Assembly: GCA_946187035.1 (NCBI GenBank)
Contig: CAMHPQ010000011.1
Span: 1-34,309 of the forward strand
From: an uncultured Clostridia bacterium
Lineage (GTDB): Bacteria; Bacillota; Clostridia; Oscillospirales; Oscillospiraceae
Direction of reading: 5' to 3'
DNA length: 34,309 bases
Below the pieces are notes generated by a model that saw only the letters and a list, made by a program, of their open reading frames with translations, did no database searches and had not been told where the DNA came from. A program made the translations under genes and the position numbers. Shown here in pieces: positions 1 to 6,818 of the stretch. Each line of letters opens with the position of its first letter. Position 1 is the first letter of the stretch.

Positions 1-392
1 TGGCCATGGGCGCCGACTTCGTCATGCTGGGCCGCTACTTCGCCCGCTTCGACGAGAGCCCCAGCCAGAAGGTCAACGTGAACGGCACCCTGATGAAGGA
101 GTACTGGGGCGAGGGCTCCAACCGCGCCCGCAACTGGCAGCGGTACGATCTGGGCGGCTCCAAGAAGCTGAGCTTCGAGGAAGGCGTGGACTCCTACGTC
201 CCCTACGCCGGCCCCCTGAGCGACAACGTCCAGATGACCCTGGCCAAGGTCCGCAGCACCATGTGCAACTGCGGCGCTGTCACCATCCCGGAGCTGCAGC
301 AGAAGGCCAAGCTGACCCTGGTCTCCAGCGTCTCCATTGTGGAGGGCGGCGCCCACGACGTGGTGCTGAAAACCTCCAGCCAGAACGTGTAA
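1..392 (+). CDS. guaB: IMP dehydrogenase, C-terminal part (5' end outside window)
   Basis: IMP dehydrogenase oxidises IMP to XMP with NAD+, the committed step of guanine nucleotide synthesis in the cytosol. Only the last ~130 codons are present; the reading frame is open through the left edge (codons start at position 3). Visible are the end of the barrel ([12 protein letters not shown]), the mobile flap with the ARNWQRYD segment, whose Arg-Tyr pair matches the flap catalytic dyad of IMPDH, and the C-terminal stretch [10 protein letters not shown] followed by a monovalent-cation-site-like region. The flap type [12 protein letters not shown] resembles the clostridial/protist-like long IMPDH rather than GMP reductase, which lacks it. 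The gene ends at TAA and is followed 21 bp later by a strong intrinsic terminator, so it is the last gene of its transcript. Confidence is high for the family; whether a CBS domain is present cannot be seen. Confidence 0.88.
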   Translation, partial: AMGADFVMLGRYFARFDESPSQKVNVNGTLMKEYWGEGSNRARNWQRYDLGGSKKLSFEEGVDSYVPYAGPLSDNVQMTLAKVRSTMCNCGAVTIPELQQKAKLTLVSSVSIVEGGAHDVVLKTSSQNV

Positions 393-413
393 GCAATACC
401 TCCATTCCATAGA

Positions 414-451
414 AACCTCCCCTGCTGCCGAGGCAACAGGGGAGGTTTTTT
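414..451 (+). terminator. Rho-independent terminator after guaB
   Basis: Sixteen-base-pair stem AACCTCCCCTGCTGCC / GGCAACAGGGGAGGTT with one mismatch and a 2-nt centre, followed by TTTTTT. It lies 21 bp after the guaB stop. Confidence 0.9.
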
Positions 452-491
452 CTGGTTTACGAAGGCCGTCATTTTCATTGTTATTTTTCTT

Positions 492-500
492 TGTTATAAT
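492..500 (+). promoter_or_regulatory. Extended -10 promoter of the RAYT gene
   Basis: TATAAT at 495-500 preceded by TG at 492-493 (extended -10). The -35 region at 17-bp spacing (TTTTCA, 472-477) is poor. It lies 21 bp upstream of the RAYT start codon. Confidence 0.5.
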
Positions 501-521
501 GGCAGCAGAGAAGGTGCGCTT

Positions 522-1016
522 ATGAATGAATATCCCAAAAGAAAACGTCTCAGGCTGCCGGAATATGATTACAGCGATTCGGGCGCCTATTTTGTCACCA
601 TCTGCACACAGAACCGGGCTTGCATTTTGTCCGACATCATCGTAGGGGAGGGTCTTGACCCTCCCGTGTGCAGGCAGTCAGACATCGGAGAAATCGTAGA
701 AAACGAGATCCTGTCCATCTCCGCACGGTATCCAAATGTCAGCATCGAGAAATATGTCATCATGCCGAATCACATTCATATGATCGCGATGATTCATGCG
801 GATGCGGGAGGGTCAAGACCCTCCCCTACACTCGCAGACGTGGTGCGGGTGATAAAATCCAAGAGCGCACATATTATCGGTGCACCGCTCTGGCAGCGCT
901 CTTATCACGAACACGTGATTCGCAACGAACGCGACTATCTGGACATTTGGAGCTACATCGATAACAACCCCGCAAAGTGGGCAGAAGATCGATATTATTG
1001 CGAACAAATTTTGTAA
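522..1016 (+). CDS. REP-associated tyrosine transposase (RAYT, Y1/HUH family)
   Basis: 164-residue protein of the RAYT / Y1_Tnp family, single-copy HUH nucleases thought to mobilise short palindromic REP sequences. The HUH motif is MPNHIHM (residues 81-87, metal-binding H84 and H86). The C-terminal block WQRSYHEHVIRNERDYL...YIDNNPAKW (124-153) is the family signature and contains the candidate catalytic tyrosine, though I cannot say which Tyr it is. The start is the first ATG after AAGGTG. Oddity: residues 41-49 and 95-103 are encoded by two copies of one palindromic repeat in opposite orientation, inserted in frame in what look like variable loops; the frame stays open and the HUH motif is intact. 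The gene stands alone between two terminators, as expected for a domesticated or passenger element. No transposon end is visible outside the gene. Confidence 0.85.
   Translation: MNEYPKRKRLRLPEYDYSDSGAYFVTICTQNRACILSDIIVGEGLDPPVCRQSDIGEIVENEILSISARYPNVSIEKYVIMPNHIHMIAMIHADAGGSRPSPTLADVVRVIKSKSAHIIGAPLWQRSYHEHVIRNERDYLDIWSYIDNNPAKWAEDRYYCEQIL
642..666 (+). repeat. REP-like palindrome copy A (inside RAYT gene)
   Basis: GTA + perfect 9-bp stem GGGAGGGTC / GACCCTCCC (646-654, 657-665) + G, with a 2-nt centre. It encodes residues 41-49 of the RAYT without disturbing the frame. The 25-nt sequence is identical, in inverted orientation, to copy B. Confidence 0.85.
805..829 (-). repeat. REP-like palindrome copy B (inside RAYT gene, inverted)
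   Basis: Exact inverted copy of repeat A, reading CGGGAGGGTC AA GACCCTCCCC TAC on the plus strand. It encodes RAYT residues 95-103. A and B have their GTAGGG ends pointing outward, so together they bound a 188-bp unit (642-829) that includes the HUH codons. Confidence 0.85.
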
Positions 1017-1021
1017 CACGA

Positions 1022-1070
1022 AAATCGCCGGCTCTTGCTTCTGCAAAAGTCGGCGATTTCTTTTGTTTTT
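1022..1070. terminator. Bidirectional terminator between RAYT and thiT
   Basis: Stem AAATCGCCG (1022-1030) / CGGCGATTT (1051-1059) followed by a T-rich run. It serves both convergent genes; its right part overlaps the last bases of thiT. Confidence 0.8.
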
Positions 1071-1626
1071 ACGCTTTTACGATGTCCTCACCGCGGAAGT
1101 ACTTTCCGAGGGGCTTATAGAGGAGCGCGAATACCAGCACGGTGATCAGGATGTTCGGCAGCATATAGGCCAGGTTGTAGAGCAGGGAGTAGAACCAGGG
1201 GGAGTGCATGGACATGCCGAAGAAGGAGTCGGGCATATACTCGGCCCAGACGGTGGCGCCCACCACATAGTGCACCAGGAAGCGGGCCAGGCCGCCCACC
1301 ACCGCGCCGGTGAAGATGCCGTAACGCTGGCCGCGGAACAGACCGGCAACGCCCAGGGCCGTGAAGGCGATCAGATAGTCGCCCAGGATGCTCTGCCAGC
1401 CGATGGCAAAGCCGCCGTCAAAGGTGAACTGCAGCACGCCGAACACAAAGCAGGCGGCGAGACCGCTGCCCAGACCCCAGCGGACGGAATACAGGATCAG
1501 CGGGACCATGGCCAGCACGATGGAGCCGCCCCAGGGCATCTCCCAGAGCTTGATCATGCTCAGAATCTGCGCCACGGCCACAAACAGCGCACCCTCCACC
1601 AGGGCTCTCAGCTTTTGGTTTTTCAT
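1069..1626 (-). CDS. thiT: ECF thiamine transporter substrate-binding component ThiT
   Basis: Six-helix integral membrane S-component that binds thiamine and works with a shared ECF energising module (EcfAA'T), which is not encoded here. The 185-residue length is standard. Family blocks are present in order: GGSIVLAMVP (33-42), GWQSILGDY and IAFTALGVAGLF (76-97), RFLVHYVVGATVWAEY (115-130) and YSLLYNLAYMLP (146-157). His119, Trp127, Tyr150 and Asn151 fall in the segments that form the thiamine pocket in the Lactococcus protein. The start codon is preceded by GGAGG at good spacing. Control is visible: a TPP riboswitch and a terminator hairpin precede the gene, so it should be off when TPP is abundant. 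Confidence 0.93.
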   Translation of the reverse strand: MKNQKLRALVEGALFVAVAQILSMIKLWEMPWGGSIVLAMVPLILYSVRWGLGSGLAACFVFGVLQFTFDGGFAIGWQSILGDYLIAFTALGVAGLFRGQRYGIFTGAVVGGLARFLVHYVVGATVWAEYMPDSFFGMSMHSPWFYSLLYNLAYMLPNILITVLVFALLYKPLGKYFRGEDIVKA

Positions 1627-1640
1627 GTCTTTCTACCTCC

Positions 1641-1674
1641 AAAAAAATTGCAGGCTCCGCAAAGGAACCTGCAA
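1641..1674 (-). terminator. Riboswitch-controlled intrinsic terminator before thiT
   Basis: In the transcript, 11-bp stem TTGCAGGTTCC / GGAGCCTGCAA (one G-U pair) with a TTTGC loop, then TTTTTTT ending just before the thiT ribosome binding site. This is the expression platform of the TPP riboswitch. Confidence 0.88.
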
Positions 1675-1688
1675 AGAAATACGATATC

Positions 1689-1775
1689 TTTCCTACGCCG
1701 GCATTACCCGGATCAGGTTCGATGGTATCAGCGCTCCATTACGCCGTTCTCAGCCAGGAAAACCCAGCTCCCATT
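1689..1775 (-). promoter_or_regulatory. TPP riboswitch (THI element)
   Basis: The minus strand carries the conserved THI-box core in order: GGGAGCTGG, GGCTGAGA, GATACC, ACCTGATC and GGGTAATGCCGGCGTAGGAAA. These match the pyrimidine- and pyrophosphate-sensing helices of the TPP aptamer. It lies between the thiT promoter and an intrinsic terminator, so it acts by transcription termination. Confidence 0.95.
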
Positions 1776-1785
1776 TGCAAGTTTT

Positions 1786-1814
1786 AATTTACTCTTTTTC
1801 TGTGCATTTGTCAA
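1786..1814 (-). promoter_or_regulatory. Promoter of riboswitch-thiT transcript
   Basis: Minus-strand TTGACA (1809-1814), 17-bp spacer, TAAATT (1786-1791). The -35 box overlaps the stop codon of the upstream CPBP protease gene. The start site would fall just before the aptamer. Confidence 0.7.
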
Positions 1815-2509
1815 CCCCTTGTCAGACTCAAAGACAGGGCGTTGTTGAACATATGCAGGAAGATCGGCGCCCAGATGGTGCCGCTGCGGTCGTAGGCATA
1901 GGTCAGCGCAATGGAGATCGGGAGATATTGCAGCAGACCCAGCAGCAGCGTCCAGTCCTGATAGGCCACGGCGTACTGCCACACGTGGTAGAGACTGAAG
2001 GCCAGCACCGAGATCACATAGGCCAGGATTCGGTTTTTCCTCCGAATGGAGCCGAAGATCACCCCGCGGAAGAGGCACTCCTCCACGATGGGCACCATCA
2101 GCACCGCCATGGCAAACATCTGGTTCATGTTTCCAACGGCGATGTCCTCCACCGCGTCCTGATTGGGGCTCGGCGGCGTGCCCAAAAGCTGGGTAACGGC
2201 CCCGTAGATCAGCGACAGCACCATGCTGATCAGATAGGCCCACAGCAGCGCCCGGAAAAACTGCAGGATATTGTCCGTCATTCTCCGGTAGCTCAGCTTC
2301 AAAAAACGCCACATCCCGCCGACGATCACCAGAAAGCCCAAGCCGAAATAGAGCAGATTCATCTTCATGGAATCCGGCTCTCTTCCGAGGATGGCATAGA
2401 GCAGCAGGCCCAGCAGCAGCGGCAGCAGAATCACATGGATGGGCAGATAGATCCAGCCCAGAATCCGCTCCCGGCGGGTCATGATGTCATTCCAGGGTTC
2501 TTTTTGCAT
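1811..2509 (-). CDS. CPBP family intramembrane metalloprotease
   Basis: 232-residue polytopic membrane protein with all three motifs of the CPBP (CAAX protease and bacteriocin-processing, Abi) family: EECLFRG (E143, E144, R148), FSLYH (F171...H175) and HMFNN (H219, N222/N223). The substrate is unknown; members process peptides, modify prenylated proteins or give bacteriocin self-immunity. The first ATG lies 4 bp after the mutS stop, so it is in the mutS transcript, probably by coupling. An alternative start at residue 10 (position 2482) cannot be excluded because neither has a strong Shine-Dalgarno. No terminator of its own is visible; read-through would run into the TPP riboswitch of thiT. 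Confidence 0.85.
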   Translation of the reverse strand: MQKEPWNDIMTRRERILGWIYLPIHVILLPLLLGLLLYAILGREPDSMKMNLLYFGLGFLVIVGGMWRFLKLSYRRMTDNILQFFRALLWAYLISMVLSLIYGAVTQLLGTPPSPNQDAVEDIAVGNMNQMFAMAVLMVPIVEECLFRGVIFGSIRRKNRILAYVISVLAFSLYHVWQYAVAYQDWTLLLGLLQYLPISIALTYAYDRSGTIWAPIFLHMFNNALSLSLTRG

Positions 2510-2513
2510 AGCC

Positions 2514-5114
2514 TCAGCCCTTCGCCTTTTTCTGCAGCTGATACAGCAGATTCATGGCCTCGATGGGGGTCACGGTGTCCAGATCGATCCGCAGCAGTTC
2601 TTCGGCGATCTCGCTGCCGCCCACGTCCGTGAGGGAGATTTGATCCTCCGCGGGCAGCACCGGCACTGCCAGCTCCGCCTTCCCGGCCTCCAGATCCTTC
2701 AGATAGCCCTTGGCTTTGTTGATGACGCTCTCCGGGAGCCCCGCCAGCTTTGCCACCTCGATGCCGTAGCTGTCGTCCGCCGCGCCCCGGACGATTTTTC
2801 GTAAAAACAGCAGCTTGCCGCCCTGTTTTTTCGCGGTGATGTTGTAGTTGCGCACGCCCTCCAGCTCCTGCTCCAGGGCGGTGAGCTCGTGGTAGTGGGT
2901 GGCGAACATGGTCTTGGCCCCCAGCTTCCGTTTCTCGGCGCAGTATTCCAGCACCGCTCTGGCGATGGCCATACCGTCGTAGGTGGAGGTGCCGCGGCCA
3001 ATCTCGTCCAGGATCAGGAGACTTTTGGCGGTGGCGTGCTGCAGAATGGAGGCGGTCTCGCTCATCTCCACCATGAAGGTGCTCTGTCCGGCGGCCAGAT
3101 CGTCGGAGGCGCCGATTCTGGTGAACACCCGATCCACCACGCCGATGGTGGCGCTTTTGGCCGGCACGAAGGAGCCGATCTGCGCCATGAGGACGATCAG
3201 CGCCGTCTGCCGCATGTAGGTGCTCTTGCCCGCCATGTTGGGGCCGGTGACGATGGCCACCCGGTCGGTGGTGTCGTTTAAGAAGGTATCGTTGGGCACG
3301 AACAGCACATCCTGCTGGGCCTGCTCCACCACGGGGTGCCGCCCCTCCCGGATGTCCAGGGTACGGCTCAAATCCACCTCCGGGCAGACGTAATGGTTCT
3401 TCACCGCCACCTCCGCCAGGGCGCAGAGCACGTCCAGCTGCGCCACCGCGTCCGCCGTGGCCTGGACTCTGGCCACCTCCCCGGCCACCAGCTCCCGCAG
3501 CTCCTGGAAGCGGCGGTACTCCAGATCCGCGATCCGCTCTCGGGCGGTGAGGAGGGTGTTTTCTAATTCTTTCAGCTCCGGGGTGAAGTAGCGCTCGTTG
3601 GAGACCAGGGTCTGCTTGCGGATGTACTCCTGGGGCAGCTCCACGTCTCCCGCGCTGTTGGGCACGTCGATGTAATAGCCGAAGACCTTGTTGAAGCCCA
3701 GCTTCAGCTTCTTGATGCCGGTGCGCTCCCGCTCCCGCTGCTCCAGATCGGCCACCATGCCGGCGCCGTTGTCCCGGATTTCTCTGAGGCGATCCACCTC
3801 GGGGTCGTAGCCGGTGCGGAGGATGCCTCCCTCCCGGATGGTGAAGGGCGGCTCGTCGCAGATGGCGGCGGAAATGCGCTGCTCCAGATCCGAGAGAATG
3901 TCCATGGCGGCGGTCTGCTTCAAAAGAGCGCTCTGGGAGCCCTCCAGCAGTCTGGTGAGGTTCGGCAGCTCCCGGCAGCAGGCGGCCAGCTGCACCATGT
4001 CTCTGCCGTTGGCGCTGCCGTAGACCATTTTTGCGATCAGCCGCTGCATGTCGCCGATGTTCCTAAGGGCCAGAACCAGCTCCGGACGGCGGAGGTTGTC
4101 GCTTACCAGCTCCTGCACGGCGGAAAGCCGCCGCTTGATCTGCACCGGGCTCAAAAGCGGCCTCTCCACCCAGGATCTCAAAAGTCTGCCGCCCATGGGG
4201 GTTTTCGTTTTATCCAGCACCCAGAGGAGAGTGCCCTTTTTCTCCCCGGAGCGGAGGCTTTCCGTCAGCTCCAGATTCCGCCGGGTGGTGTAATCCAGCT
4301 CCATGTACCGCTCGTCGCCGTAGAGCTCCGGCTGCCGCAGGTGGCCGAGATCGCATTTCTGGGTCTCCTGCAGGTAGCCCAGCAGGGCGCCGGCGGCGCA
4401 GACCGCGCCGGGGGCCTCCCCCATGCCAAGCTGGTCGATGTCGGAGGCGTCAAACTGCTCACAGAGTCGGGCGGCGGCCTCCATGGCCTCGAAGCGCTGC
4501 TCCCCCGCCTCCAGCATGCAGTTTAAGTTCTTCTGCAGAAACAGGCGGATCTCCTGGGTCTCGGCGGCGCCCATGCTGAGAACCGCCTCTCTGGGAGAAA
4601 ATCTGCCCAGCTCGTTCAGGATATGCGTGACGGCGTCGTTGGGGAAGTCCGCCGCACAGAATTCGCCGGTGGAAATGTCGCAGAAGGCCACGGCGCCCCG
4701 ATCCCCCGCCAGATAGACGCTGGCCAGATAGTTGGAGCGGCCCTCCTCCAGCATGGAGGTCTCGGTGACGGTGCCGGGGGTGATGACCCGGATCACGTCC
4801 CGCTTCACCAGTCCTTTCGCCAGCGCCGGATCCTCCAGCTGCTCGCAGATGGCCACCTTGTAGCCCTTGGCGATGAGCCTGCCGATGTACGCCTCCGCCG
4901 CGTGGTAGGGCACGCCGCACATGGGCGTCCGCTCGTCGGGATTCTCCACGTTGCGGTCCCTGGTGGTCAGGGTGAGATCCAGCTCTTTCGCCGCCGTCCG
5001 GGCGTCGTCGTCGAACATTTCATAAAAATCGCCCAGCCGGAAGAACAGCAGACAGTCCGGCTGCTGCGCCTTGATCTCCTGATACTGCCGCTTCATGGGC
5101 GTCAATTCGGCCAT
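2514..5114 (-). CDS. mutS: DNA mismatch repair protein MutS
   Basis: MutS recognises mismatches and small loops and, with ATP, recruits MutL. Its 866 residues are the normal MutS1 length. The N-terminal mismatch-binding domain has the Phe-X-Glu motif (GDFYEMF, F30 and E32). The connector and lever domains follow, and the ATPase domain has Walker A GPNMAGKST near residue 623, then the LLILDEIGRGTSTYDG Walker B/signature and the ATHYHELT segment. The C-terminus (LYQLQKKAKG) includes the small dimerisation region. GAGGAATCAACATG sets the start. It lies 24 bp downstream of miaB on the same strand, and the CPBP protease gene follows at once. Its partner mutL is encoded divergently beyond miaB rather than downstream. 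Confidence 0.97.
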   Translation of the reverse strand: MAELTPMKRQYQEIKAQQPDCLLFFRLGDFYEMFDDDARTAAKELDLTLTTRDRNVENPDERTPMCGVPYHAAEAYIGRLIAKGYKVAICEQLEDPALAKGLVKRDVIRVITPGTVTETSMLEEGRSNYLASVYLAGDRGAVAFCDISTGEFCAADFPNDAVTHILNELGRFSPREAVLSMGAAETQEIRLFLQKNLNCMLEAGEQRFEAMEAAARLCEQFDASDIDQLGMGEAPGAVCAAGALLGYLQETQKCDLGHLRQPELYGDERYMELDYTTRRNLELTESLRSGEKKGTLLWVLDKTKTPMGGRLLRSWVERPLLSPVQIKRRLSAVQELVSDNLRRPELVLALRNIGDMQRLIAKMVYGSANGRDMVQLAACCRELPNLTRLLEGSQSALLKQTAAMDILSDLEQRISAAICDEPPFTIREGGILRTGYDPEVDRLREIRDNGAGMVADLEQRERERTGIKKLKLGFNKVFGYYIDVPNSAGDVELPQEYIRKQTLVSNERYFTPELKELENTLLTARERIADLEYRRFQELRELVAGEVARVQATADAVAQLDVLCALAEVAVKNHYVCPEVDLSRTLDIREGRHPVVEQAQQDVLFVPNDTFLNDTTDRVAIVTGPNMAGKSTYMRQTALIVLMAQIGSFVPAKSATIGVVDRVFTRIGASDDLAAGQSTFMVEMSETASILQHATAKSLLILDEIGRGTSTYDGMAIARAVLEYCAEKRKLGAKTMFATHYHELTALEQELEGVRNYNITAKKQGGKLLFLRKIVRGAADDSYGIEVAKLAGLPESVINKAKGYLKDLEAGKAELAVPVLPAEDQISLTDVGGSEIAEELLRIDLDTVTPIEAMNLLYQLQKKAKG

Positions 5115-5138
5115 GTTGATTCCTCTTTCTTAGAAGTG

Positions 5139-6551
5139 TTATACCGGCTCCCCATACAGGGCCCAGGTGTTGCTGTCGGTGATTTTGACCTCCGCGAAGG
5201 TGCCCACGAGGCTTTCGTCGCCCTTCATATGCACCAGGCGGCCGCCGGTGGTGCGGGCGGTGAGATTCCACTCCCCTCTGCCGTCGGCGCCGTCGATCAG
5301 CACCCGCTGCACCGTGCCCTCATAGGCCTTGTGCTTCTCGGCGGAGATGGTGTTGGCGGCCTCCAGCAGGGCGTCGAAGTGCACCTGCTTCTCCTCTCGG
5401 GTGAAGGGGTCTTCCATCTTTGCCGCCGGGGTGCCCACCCGCTTGGAGTAGATGAAGGTGAACATGGCGTCGTAGCGCACCTCGTTCACCAGCGTCAGCG
5501 TCTCCTGAAATTCCTCTTCCGTCTCCCCGGGAAAACCCACGATGATGTCCGTGGTGAGCACCAGATCGGGCATGTACTGTCTGGCGAGGCGCACCTCGTC
5601 GAGATATTTCTCTCGGGTGTAGCTGCGGTTCATGGCCTTCAGCACCCGGTTGGATCCGGCCTGCACCGGCAGATGGAGATGGTGGGCGCATTTTTCGCAG
5701 GAAGCCATGGTCTGGAAGAGCTTCTCCGTGGCGTCTTTGGGGTGGCTGGTCATGAAACGGAGGACGAAATCGCCGGGGATGTCATTGATCATCTTCAGCA
5801 GATCCGCGAAGTCCACATCCTCCTCCAGATCCTTGCCGTAGCTGTTCACGTTCTGGCCCAGAACGGTGATGTCCTTGTAGCCGGCTTCCACCAGCTGCCG
5901 CGCCTCTTTGAGGATGTCGGCAGGCCTGCGGCTGCGCTCCCGGCCGCGGACGTAGGGGACGATGCAGTAGGTGCAGAAGTTGTTGCAGCCGTACATGATG
6001 CTGAGCCAGGCCTTCACGCTGCCGTCTCGCCGGAGCGGGATGCCCTCGGCCACGCTGCCGTCCTTGGGCGTGATCTCAAAGACCCGGTGGCGGTCCTTTG
6101 CCACGGTCTCGAACAGCTCCGGGAACCGCCAGAGCTCGTGGGGGCCGAAGACCAGATCCACGATCCGGTAGGATTTTTTCAGCTTTTCCGCCATATGGGG
6201 CTGCTGCACCATGCAGCCGCAGACCGCGATGATCTGGTCGGGGTTGCGCTCCTTGGTGTGGTTCAGCGCGCCCACGTTCCCCAGCACCCGCTGCTCCGCG
6301 TGCTCTCTGACGGCGCAGGTGTTGAAAATGACCACATCCGCCTCCTCGGGATCCGTGGTGAAGCCGAAGCCCATGGCGTTTAAATAGCCCCGCAGTTTCT
6401 CGCTGTCGGCCTCGTTCTGCTGGCAGCCGAAGGTGTCCACCATGGCGAGGGGCCGGCGGTTTCTGGAGGCGTAAAACCCGCGCATCCGGTCGCAGATATT
6501 CAGCTGCTCCGCCACCTGATCCGCCGTGATTTCCGTTCGTTTGTAGCTCAT
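5139..6551 (-). CDS. miaB: tRNA-2-methylthio-N6-dimethylallyladenosine synthase MiaB
   Basis: Radical-SAM methylthiotransferase that converts i6A37 to ms2i6A37 in tRNAs reading UNN codons. The 470 residues show the N-terminal UPF0004 domain with cysteines C43, C79 and C113 for the auxiliary cluster, the radical-SAM motif CNNFCTYC (C189, C193, C196) with the typical VRGRERSR continuation, and a C-terminal TRAM domain (about 400-470). MiaB rather than MtaB or RimO is favoured by the DTFGCQQNEADSE start and the miaB-mutS linkage known in clostridia. It is the first gene of the miaB-mutS-CPBP transcript. The start has GAGG 11 nt upstream. The usual neighbour miaA is not present. Confidence 0.95.
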   Translation of the reverse strand: MSYKRTEITADQVAEQLNICDRMRGFYASRNRRPLAMVDTFGCQQNEADSEKLRGYLNAMGFGFTTDPEEADVVIFNTCAVREHAEQRVLGNVGALNHTKERNPDQIIAVCGCMVQQPHMAEKLKKSYRIVDLVFGPHELWRFPELFETVAKDRHRVFEITPKDGSVAEGIPLRRDGSVKAWLSIMYGCNNFCTYCIVPYVRGRERSRRPADILKEARQLVEAGYKDITVLGQNVNSYGKDLEEDVDFADLLKMINDIPGDFVLRFMTSHPKDATEKLFQTMASCEKCAHHLHLPVQAGSNRVLKAMNRSYTREKYLDEVRLARQYMPDLVLTTDIIVGFPGETEEEFQETLTLVNEVRYDAMFTFIYSKRVGTPAAKMEDPFTREEKQVHFDALLEAANTISAEKHKAYEGTVQRVLIDGADGRGEWNLTARTTGGRLVHMKGDESLVGTFAEVKITDSNTWALYGEPV

Positions 6552-6586
6552 AATAATGTTATCCTCGATAAAAAGTATTACATATC

Positions 6587-6615
6587 AGTTTAACATTTAA
6601 GAGTGGAATTTTCAA
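6587..6615 (-). promoter_or_regulatory. Promoter of the miaB-mutS operon
   Basis: Minus-strand TTGAAA (6610-6615), 17-bp spacer, TAAACT (6587-6592), about 35 bp upstream of the miaB start. Confidence 0.55.
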
Positions 6616-6632
6616 TGAAAATCTATTATAAT
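6604..6632 (+). promoter_or_regulatory. Candidate promoter of the mutL transcript
   Basis: Perfect TATAAT at 6627-6632 with a weak -35 (TGGAAT, 6604-6609) at 17 bp. It overlaps the divergent miaB promoter. A start near 6639 gives a mutL leader of about 170 nt. Confidence 0.5.
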
Positions 6633-6660
6633 AGGAAAAACAAGTGAGAAACCGGAGGAT

Positions 6661-6760
6661 TCCCGATGTTGATCAAATCAACATCGGGAGCGCTCAGACG
6701 CCTTAAGGTGTCTGAGATCGATTTGAAAAGCGAGGGGAAGCCCATCCCCTCGCGCTCCCC
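6661..6760 (+). other. Structured mutL leader: three tandem hairpins
   Basis: Three consecutive hairpins fill the leader. H1 is a perfect 13-bp stem TCCCGATGTTGAT / ATCAACATCGGGA (6661-6689, CAA loop). H2 is a 10-bp stem CTCAGACGCC / GGTGTCTGAG with one G-T pair (6693-6716, TTAA loop). H3 is a perfect 9-bp stem GCGAGGGGA / TCCCCTCGC (6730-6753). A competing 8-bp pairing, GGGAGCGC (6686-6693) with GCGCTCCC (6752-6759), would break H1 and close a larger branched structure. The H1 loop region TCAAATC (6673-6679) also matches GATTTGA (6720-6726). No poly-T follows, so these are not simple terminators. Confidence 0.75.
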
Positions 6761-6818
6761 ATGCGTTATTCCAAATAAAAATGTGTTTCTTCAATCTGGA
6801 GGTTTCCAATATGCCTGA
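6666..6818 (+). CDS. Possible 50-aa leader ORF coupled to mutL
   Basis: An ATG at 6666 has GGAGG (6654-6658) at 7-nt spacing and opens a 50-codon frame ending in TGA at 6816-6818, overlapping the mutL start (6811) by 8 nt. The predicted product is basic (KSTSGALRRLKVSEIDLK at residues 4-21), with no signal peptide, membrane segment or family I recognise. Its codons coincide with the three hairpins, so translation would open them, which is the geometry of a leader peptide or translationally coupled gene. It could also be a chance frame inside a structured repeat. Seen: SD, start, stop and overlap. Inferred: translation. Confidence 0.4.
   Translation: MLIKSTSGALRRLKVSEIDLKSEGKPIPSRSPCVIPNKNVFLQSGGFQYA

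Noticed and set aside
414..451. First hairpin of the window as a member of the GTAGGG...CCCG repeat family
   Set aside because: It lacks the GTAGGG and CCCG ends and has a classic T run, so it is an ordinary terminator.
4623..6383. 586-codon plus-strand frame antisense to mutS/miaB, and similar frames antisense to mfd (23528-25585) and cls (8835-10532)
   Set aside because: Same cause: shadows of strongly recognised genes, with compositional bias and no start signals.
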